Shown here one piece after another: positions 58,977 to 64,000 of a stretch of DNA of 64,000 nucleotides. The notes under the pieces are model-generated. The model ran no database searches, was not told where the DNA came from, and was given only the letters and a program-made list of their open reading frames with translations. Within the stretch, counting starts at the first letter, position 1; each line of letters opens with the position of its first letter. Made by a program: the position numbers and the translations under genes. Source of the stretch: Leptolinea sp. UBA5203 (lineage in GTDB: Bacteria > Chloroflexota > Anaerolineae > Anaerolineales > Anaerolineaceae); the NCBI GenBank assembly GCA_002412765.1, contig DHVR01000037.1, positions 1 through 64,000 of the forward strand, in the 5' to 3' direction.

Positions 58977-60065
58977 ATGGACACATTTCTCGATTTTCTT
59001 AACACTGCGGAATCTATAGAATTAACAAAATTATCCGGCGTCGATATCGCTCTCGCCGAACGTATCATGGCTGCCCGCCCGTTTCAAACCGAACAGGATG
59101 TAGCCAAGGTCAGCGGATTGAACGAGAAGAAAGTAGCCAATATGAAAGCCGCTTTCGAAAAGTCGGATCAAATCATTTATATGTCCAATCAGACCCCTGT
59201 CCGCATTCCTGAGAAAACAATCCCCAACAATGCAACAATCACCATCAAAACGGATGCTGCCCAGGAAAAAAACGAATCGGTTAAAAAGAAAGGCGCAGGC
59301 CACTGGATCGGACGGGCATTAACCTATATCTTTGTAACAATTCTGATCCTGATTATCATGGGCGCCCTGGGTGCAGGCGTTTATTACGGTGTACCTTATT
59401 TTTATGAAAAAATTATCATGCCTATTGAACTTAATACCACCAAAATTAGCGAAATTGCCACTCAACAGGCTTCCGACTTGAGCGATATGCAAACCCTGGT
59501 CAACGAGCTGCAAACACAGATTGATACCCTGCAGAGCCGGAATGATGAAATGGGACTAACCATCGCTGCTCATACCGAGAGCATCGCCCAATTGGAAATT
59601 TTACAGGCAGATCTGGAACTTGCCCTCTCCCAACAAAGCCAGGGATTAAGCGACACCCTTACCTCTCGCCTGGAATATGACCTGATGATCACCCGGGCCA
59701 TTGAACTGCTTTCGCGCGCGAATTTATACCTCTCCCAAAGCAATTTTGGCCTGGCCAGAGAGGATATTCACACCGCATACAGTTTGTTAACCACCTCGCA
59801 GCCCTCATCAATAAGCAATGAAAAGCGTCTTTTCCTGCTAACGGTTACCCAGCGTTTGGAATTCGCCCTGAATAATCTGCCGGCGTATCCTGTTGTGGCA
59901 GCCAACGATGTGCAAATTGCCTGGCAATATCTGGTGGATGGCGGCATACCAGTGGATGCGATTCCAGTGCCTGTCTTCACCCCCACCTATACCCCCACCC
60001 CATATTTCACCATCACACCTGAGATGATGACACCCACCCCGTATCTGACACCCACTGCGAATTAA
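58977..60065 (+). CDS. Membrane protein with N-terminal helix-hairpin-helix and coiled coil
   Basis: A 362-aa protein of unknown function. Residues ~1-62 are a ComEA-like helix-hairpin-helix domain (LTKLSGVDIALAERIMAARP, VAKVSGLNEKKVANMKAAFE). One membrane helix at ~115-145 (ALTYIFVTILILIIMGALGA). Residues ~155-230 are a coiled coil (LQTQIDTLQSRNDEMGLTIA), then a helical region and a Thr/Pro-rich tail (PTYTPTPYFT). The HhH end would be cytoplasmic and the coiled coil outside, or the reverse. ATG 58977 has GGAGA upstream and is preferred over 58881. Twelve-odd other starts upstream lack an SD. Confidence 0.78.
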   Translation: MDTFLDFLNTAESIELTKLSGVDIALAERIMAARPFQTEQDVAKVSGLNEKKVANMKAAFEKSDQIIYMSNQTPVRIPEKTIPNNATITIKTDAAQEKNESVKKKGAGHWIGRALTYIFVTILILIIMGALGAGVYYGVPYFYEKIIMPIELNTTKISEIATQQASDLSDMQTLVNELQTQIDTLQSRNDEMGLTIAAHTESIAQLEILQADLELALSQQSQGLSDTLTSRLEYDLMITRAIELLSRANLYLSQSNFGLAREDIHTAYSLLTTSQPSSISNEKRLFLLTVTQRLEFALNNLPAYPVVAANDVQIAWQYLVDGGIPVDAIPVPVFTPTYTPTPYFTITPEMMTPTPYLTPTAN

Positions 60066-60095
60066 TACCCTGTGGAACTGCATAAGAGGCTAATT

Positions 60096-60833
60096 ATGCA
60101 AAATAATGAATTGAATACGCAGCCACAACTGCCAACCAAACAGGCAGCTTTTTCTATGCGGAAGGTGATACCCGGCTTCCTGATTGCTTTCCTGATCTCC
60201 ATCCTATGCATAATTGTCGTCTCGGGAAAGTGGGATTGGTGGGAGGGTTGGCTGTTGGTGATCATCACCAGTGCTACCACCACCGGAGGGCGCCTTCTAT
60301 TAATCAAGAAACATCCGGATTTGGCGAATGAACGAGCCAACTATAAAGAACAAACCGGTGTTCAGACCTGGGATAAGAAATTGATGCCAATCGTAGCCAT
60401 TTTTGGCCCTCTATCCATTTGGATAGCTGCCGGTTTGAATAAACGTTTTGTTTCAACCGGAACGCTGCCAATCAGCATCGAAATCGCCGCATTCATCCTG
60501 ATTTTTGCTGCTTATACTTTCAGTACCTGGGCCATGTTGGAGAATCAGTTTTTTGCCGCCGTGGTGAGAATTCAAAAAGACCGCCAGCATCAAGTCATTG
60601 AGACTGGACCCTACCAGTTCGTGCGCCATCCAGGCTACGCGGGGAGTTTTTTCGCCACCTTATTCATTCCTCTGGCCTTGAGTACCTACTGGGCCTATAT
60701 CCCCGTCCTCCTAACCAACCTGATTCTTTGCATCCGCACCGCCAAGGAGGACCGCTTTCTACAGGCGGAACTGCCTGGCTACGCAGAGTACGAAACCAGA
60801 ACCCGCTATCGTCTCATTCCAGGCATCTGGTGA
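60096..60833 (+). CDS. Isoprenylcysteine/phospholipid methyltransferase-family membrane protein
   Basis: A 245-aa membrane enzyme of the ICMT/PEMT group with about five helices. The SAM-binding C-terminal block is visible: VIETGPYQFVRHPGYAGSFF, then RTAKEDRFLQAELPGYAEYE ending in RYRLIPGIW. These proteins methylate lipids or small molecules; bacterial substrates are mostly unknown. ATG 60096 follows AAGAGG; a GTG 24 bases earlier is less likely. It lies 30 bases after the HhH gene, so they may be co-transcribed. Confidence 0.88.
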   Translation: MQNNELNTQPQLPTKQAAFSMRKVIPGFLIAFLISILCIIVVSGKWDWWEGWLLVIITSATTTGGRLLLIKKHPDLANERANYKEQTGVQTWDKKLMPIVAIFGPLSIWIAAGLNKRFVSTGTLPISIEIAAFILIFAAYTFSTWAMLENQFFAAVVRIQKDRQHQVIETGPYQFVRHPGYAGSFFATLFIPLALSTYWAYIPVLLTNLILCIRTAKEDRFLQAELPGYAEYETRTRYRLIPGIW

Positions 60834-60850
60834 TTAAATTTATTTAAAAT

Positions 60851-60883
60851 AAAAACTCCGGATGAATCACCTCCGGAGTTTTT
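60851..60883. terminator. Bidirectional terminator
   Basis: AAAAACTCCGG (60851-60861) and CCGGAGTTTTT (60873-60883) between convergent genes. Confidence 0.92.
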
Positions 60884-60900
60884 GATTTAATAACAATACT

Positions 60901-62052
60901 TCATTCGATTTTATAATCACACGGCAAATAGCCGCATCCGATATACTCTAGACGCTTTTCGATATCCTTAACCATATATCCCGGCTCCACCCACAAGCCA
61001 TATTGCGCACCTGTGGCTTTATCTGCCACATTGGGACGGGCGACATTGAAATTGACAAAATTAAAGATCAATGTCAGCCCCAGCATCCAGGCCAATACCC
61101 TGGGCTTGGATTCAAAAGCAAAACCACACAGGATCAACCAGAAAGGCAGGGTCGGTAACAAGTAGGATGGCTCTGTGGGAATATACAGGTAAAAGGCATC
61201 CATAACCACAATCACTGCCAGGCACGCCAGCGGCAAACCACTTTGCTGAGGCAGTGTTCTATTTTTCACCCTACGCATCAGTCGCACGGCTCCCCAGATC
61301 AGGATCACAAAAACAAACGGACTCCAGAAATAGATGTTCTTATACACAAAGCGGCCGAGGCGCAGGTAAAGCGTCCAATATTCCTGCCCGCCCACCGATG
61401 CGGAAAGAAAGGTGGTGTGCCATTCCGCGAAATCTGCCGAAGGCAGGTAAAAACTCAGGCCAAAGAAGGCGCCCACCACAGCCGTCTGCACAATCATCCA
61501 GCGTTTTTGCGGCAGACTGAAGAAAAACCATAAGATAATCACCGCCGCAATTAGGGAAACGGTTAATCGGGAACCGACACCCAGAGCAAAAGCAGCACCG
61601 GCCGTAAAGTACTTACCGCGCAGCACTTGCAAAATACCCAGAAAGATAAACCCAATGGCGAAGAAGTAATCCATGGTACAGGTGGCATTCACCCAGAAGT
61701 ACGGCTGCACCATCAGAATCAGGGTCAACAGTTGATAATGAGGGACCTCATATTGCCGGCACAGACGCATGAAAACGTAGAGCACCAGCAGGGCCATACC
61801 CATACTGGCCAGGTTGGTCAAAAAAGAACCGCCGAGAGAGTTAATGAAAAAAGTCAGGGTTTCGTAAACCAAAAAACCGGGCACCCGCGAAGGGACATAA
61901 TCAAAGGTTTGAGCAAAATGCTGACCCGTCCAGAGGACATTGTAGGAATCATAATCGCTGCCGTAGCCGAGGAAAAGCAGCGGCACATAGAGGATCAGAG
62001 CCAAAAGGATCAGATGATGGTCGGTAAATTTCTTTCGCATGGCAACCCGCAT
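60901..62052 (-). CDS. Polytopic membrane protein, GT-C glycosyltransferase-like
   Basis: A 383-aa protein with about nine to ten membrane helices. An acidic first extracytoplasmic loop (GYGSDYDSYNVLWTGQ) with an Asp pair and a later VPSRVPGF segment fit the GT-C superfamily, whose members transfer sugars from lipid-linked donors; the length is short for that class. No family name can be assigned by eye. It could start at 62052 or 62040; neither has a clear SD. Confidence 0.65.
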   Translation of the reverse strand: MRVAMRKKFTDHHLILLALILYVPLLFLGYGSDYDSYNVLWTGQHFAQTFDYVPSRVPGFLVYETLTFFINSLGGSFLTNLASMGMALLVLYVFMRLCRQYEVPHYQLLTLILMVQPYFWVNATCTMDYFFAIGFIFLGILQVLRGKYFTAGAAFALGVGSRLTVSLIAAVIILWFFFSLPQKRWMIVQTAVVGAFFGLSFYLPSADFAEWHTTFLSASVGGQEYWTLYLRLGRFVYKNIYFWSPFVFVILIWGAVRLMRRVKNRTLPQQSGLPLACLAVIVVMDAFYLYIPTEPSYLLPTLPFWLILCGFAFESKPRVLAWMLGLTLIFNFVNFNVARPNVADKATGAQYGLWVEPGYMVKDIEKRLEYIGCGYLPCDYKIE

Positions 62053-62247
62053 AGTATAGAATAAATACTGGCTTGATTATATCCGGGATTTTTATAATGG
62101 ATAGCGCAAATCATCCATTAGGTGCCCTGCCTCGTTAACCAAGATTTTTCGAAATCGGCAGGATTGCAATGTCCTTATAAAATTGCCACACCGGTGCTGG
62201 CTATTCCTCTAATAGGTTCTTGTTCTTAATTACGAAAAAGAATCAAC

Positions 62248-62290
62248 ACTAAAGGAAATCCCCCATAAATACCGGGGGATTTCCTTTAGT
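62248..62290. repeat. 17-bp perfect stem-loop upstream of the TPR-like gene
   Basis: ACTAAAGGAAATCCCCC (62248-62264) is inverted exactly at 62274-62290 with a nine-base loop. No full T-run follows on either strand (TTTGG on plus, GTTGATTC on minus). It may be a weak terminator, an RNA-stabilising hairpin or a solitary palindromic repeat. The rest of 62053-62351 shows no gene. Confidence 0.75.
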
Positions 62291-62351
62291 TTGGTTAGGC
62301 AATTCCTGTCAGGGAACATGTTACACTGTTCATAGAAACAGGATTTCTACC

Positions 62352-62735
62352 ATGTCAGTGAATGAACCCCAAAATGAGATTATTAATCTTTGTATCGCCA
62401 GCACTCAGGCTGAATATCGCGGTGAGTTGGATGAAGCTCATAATTTAGTGCAACAAGCCTGGGATCAGGCACAGGATCACTTCGAAGCTTGCGTGGCTGC
62501 CCATTATTTGGCCCGCTATCAAGCGACGCAAGTAGAACAGGTTGCCTGGAATCGCACAGCCCTATCCCATGCCCTGCGTTCGAAAGATCCTCGCGTAACC
62601 CCATTTTTAGGATCGTTGTATGTAAACTTGGGACAATCCCTTGAATCGCTGGGAAATCAAATACTGGCTGAAAAATATTATGCGTTGGCAGCCAACTATG
62701 GGATTTTTCATACAGCTGATAATACCCCATCGTAA
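62352..62735 (+). CDS. Small TPR-like helical protein
   Basis: A 127-aa all-helical protein with about three tetratricopeptide-like helix pairs: AEYRGELDEAHNLVQQAWDQ, ACVAAHYLARYQATQ and LYVNLGQSLESLGNQILAEK. Such repeats bind proteins; no enzyme motif is present. No strong SD is seen. It lies 41 bases before an unrecognised gene and may be expressed with it. Confidence 0.72.
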   Translation: MSVNEPQNEIINLCIASTQAEYRGELDEAHNLVQQAWDQAQDHFEACVAAHYLARYQATQVEQVAWNRTALSHALRSKDPRVTPFLGSLYVNLGQSLESLGNQILAEKYYALAANYGIFHTADNTPS

Positions 62736-62776
62736 TCCCAGATTGTATTGATTGTTCAAACTCAGGAGAGATTAGT

Positions 62777-63694
62777 ATGCCCATCCAAATCGATAAAGAT
62801 AAGCCCAAAATGACCGGTTCTGTCCAGACCATGTTGACCTGGACACGGGTGGCTTTATCCGAAGATGAAATTCCCAGCGAGTATTTGCCTTATTTCAATA
62901 AGTTAACTTTCGACTGTGAGGTTTTTCCTTACACGTTAATTGCTCCGCCCATGAAAAACCGTTGGTACAAACCGGTTGAGAGATTGATCACCTGTATCGG
63001 GGATCAATTGTTCGTATTGGAAAAACAAAACAAAAAAATCAGTCAGCAGTCCATGCACCTTAACCCTGGCATTGACCTGGAGCTGGGCAATTCTCTGCTC
63101 TTCTCATGGATCACCCTGCGTGATTTATCGACGGGGGCAAGAACCAGAAAAATAATTCTGACCTTCAACGCGGCCACCGCGCGTCATTACGAGCCCCTGC
63201 TCAGAAAAATCCGGCCTTCTATCAAGGCTGATTCAACTGACCAAGCTCAGAATCCAACAAGCTTGCAGAAAGCTTTAGTCTCCGCGGATTTCAAATTTAA
63301 TCATTTTGCCCAGGAAAGCATCTTACCCGGTGAGATGGTTCGCGACAGTCTGTGGCAGCCTGCTTTTAAAACGCCCTCTTTTACTTTATTGGGAAAGAAT
63401 TTGTTTCATATCAAAACCCTGGCCCACATGACTATTCTAACGCAAAGCGAACTGATCCTGCTATGGGACGATGAACGCGGTCTTGAAAACCGGGGCGTGC
63501 GCTATGGTGGAATTCGTCGTTTCATTCCCATCAAACATATTAAACATGTCTCTGTAAATAACCCTGTGAATCATGCCAGTTCTTTATTCCTGACGCTGAG
63601 TGATGACAGCCACGTTTATCGGTCTTTTGAATCCAATAATCAAAATGCTCTGCTGCCGTTCAGTCAGCGGGTTATATCCCCGGTTAGTGCATAA
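62777..63694 (+). CDS. Protein of unknown function (305 aa)
   Basis: No family recognised. The protein is soluble, without signal peptide, and appears mostly beta with two similar halves: each has a segment like LITCIGDQLFVLEKQNK (~70-90) and MTILTQSELILLWDDERG (~215-235) followed by strands and a short helix. The alternation loosely recalls bacterial PH-like domains, but this is a guess. CAGGAGAG precedes the ATG. Confidence 0.65.
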   Translation: MPIQIDKDKPKMTGSVQTMLTWTRVALSEDEIPSEYLPYFNKLTFDCEVFPYTLIAPPMKNRWYKPVERLITCIGDQLFVLEKQNKKISQQSMHLNPGIDLELGNSLLFSWITLRDLSTGARTRKIILTFNAATARHYEPLLRKIRPSIKADSTDQAQNPTSLQKALVSADFKFNHFAQESILPGEMVRDSLWQPAFKTPSFTLLGKNLFHIKTLAHMTILTQSELILLWDDERGLENRGVRYGGIRRFIPIKHIKHVSVNNPVNHASSLFLTLSDDSHVYRSFESNNQNALLPFSQRVISPVSA

Positions 63695-63762
63695 ATAAGC
63701 AAACATGATGGCATATGGCTAACACGATCTTGTCCTTTTTTTTCAAAATTATCAGATGAATT

Positions 63763-63821
63763 AGGGGCAGTCAAAAAAGTAGAAGCAATTCATGAATTAC
63801 CTCTACTTTTTGACTGCCCCT
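63763..63821. repeat. 59-bp imperfect palindrome sharing a core with 44785-44840
   Basis: AGGGGCAGTC...AGTAGA (63763-63783) is inverted at 63801-63821 with a one-base A/T length difference. The centre AGCAATTCATGAATTACC shares AATTCATGAATT with the 44785-44840 element. The plus strand continues into TTAGTTTTTATTTTTT, so it can terminate the 62777 gene. Confidence 0.85.
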
Positions 63822-64000
63822 TTAGTTTTTATTTTTTATCTCGTACAGGGCGTATGCCGATCCAAATTCCTGCACGGGTTCCGGCAACTGAGTCAGAAAA
63901 TCCTGCAAGCCCTGCAGTGTGTCGCGGTTCTTCTCATTCACCCAGTATTCCATGACAAAATCAATCCCACGGTGATAAACCAGCACATGAGTAATGCCTT
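63822..64000 (-). CDS. 3' end of a probable GT-C glycosyltransferase (partial)
   Basis: The last 58 codons of a gene running off the window edge, ending at TAA 63824-63822. It reads GITHVLVYHRGIDFVMEYWV ... FGSAYALYEIKNK. The pattern 'ITHVLV ... L ... Y.LYEI' is typical of the extracytoplasmic C terminus of large GT-C mannosyl/glycosyltransferases. Codon use is like the neighbours. Identification rests on the short C-terminal pattern only. Confidence 0.55.
   Translation of the reverse strand, partial: GITHVLVYHRGIDFVMEYWVNEKNRDTLQGLQDFLTQLPEPVQEFGSAYALYEIKNKN

Overview
The window (GC a little under 50%) looks like a chromosome segment of a Chloroflexota bacterium, most likely an Anaerolineae-type lineage. 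This is inferred from gene content: multi-domain PAS/GAF/PocR sensor proteins, secreted Thr/Pro-rich beta-helix + RCC1 proteins, long ABC permeases with a lipoprotein binding protein, and a monoderm-like lack of outer-membrane genes. No 16S or other marker gene is present. No tRNA, rRNA, CRISPR array, prophage or insertion sequence was seen.

Layout. 0.2-3.5 kb: a GAF histidine kinase translationally coupled to a double-receiver LuxR-type regulator (minus). 3.6-7.2 kb: glutamine synthetase, a cold-shock protein and a C69 dipeptidase (minus). 7.7-16.0 kb: a four-gene plus-strand signalling operon of overlapping genes: a PAS sensor without a kinase domain, a 5TM-GAF-PocR-PAS kinase, a lone receiver and a REC-PAS-HD-GYP protein, so the output is probably c-di-GMP turnover. 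16.1-22.2 kb: two paralogous secreted beta-helix/RCC1-propeller genes. Each has a near-perfect promoter and a long leader holding the same conserved RNA fold followed by an intrinsic terminator. This is the strongest candidate for an undescribed regulatory element. 22.2-24.5 kb: a possible leader-peptide attenuator, a RIO-type kinase and a double-GNAT protein. 24.5-30.5 kb: a polar amino-acid ABC transporter operon with an internally duplicated binding protein, a PPC-domain protein and a GntR/FCD regulator.

30.9-39.2 kb: carbohydrate-related genes (GNAT, UgpC-like ATPase, SIS isomerase, transketolase, GH3 beta-glucosidase with a PA14 insert). 39.2-44.1 kb: an HtrA protease divergent from a YheO/DauR-like regulator, an ornithine-cyclodeaminase-family enzyme and an aminotransferase, then a TetR regulator with two HTH copies. 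Both regulators have perfect palindromes in their own promoters. 44.4-46.2 kb: a small unknown protein, exonuclease III and a GIY-YIG-like protein. 46.4-47.8 kb: three Hsp20 genes in a row. 47.9-52.6 kb: a diguanylate cyclase, a DUF438-hemerythrin-PAS protein and a DnaJ-CheW fusion. 52.6-57.5 kb: a heterodimeric ABC exporter, an AEC permease that seems to start at ATT, and a rubredoxin missed by ORF length cut-offs. 57.5-64 kb: acyltransferase, HhH/coiled-coil membrane protein, methyltransferase, polytopic membrane protein, a TPR-like protein, an unrecognised protein and the 3' end of a probable glycosyltransferase.

Most gene ends carry clear hairpin + T-run terminators, many shared by convergent genes. 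Where the longest open frame and the ribosome-binding site disagreed, the start with the better Shine-Dalgarno (SD) sequence was chosen and this is stated. All function assignments come from reading motifs by eye; no database search was run.
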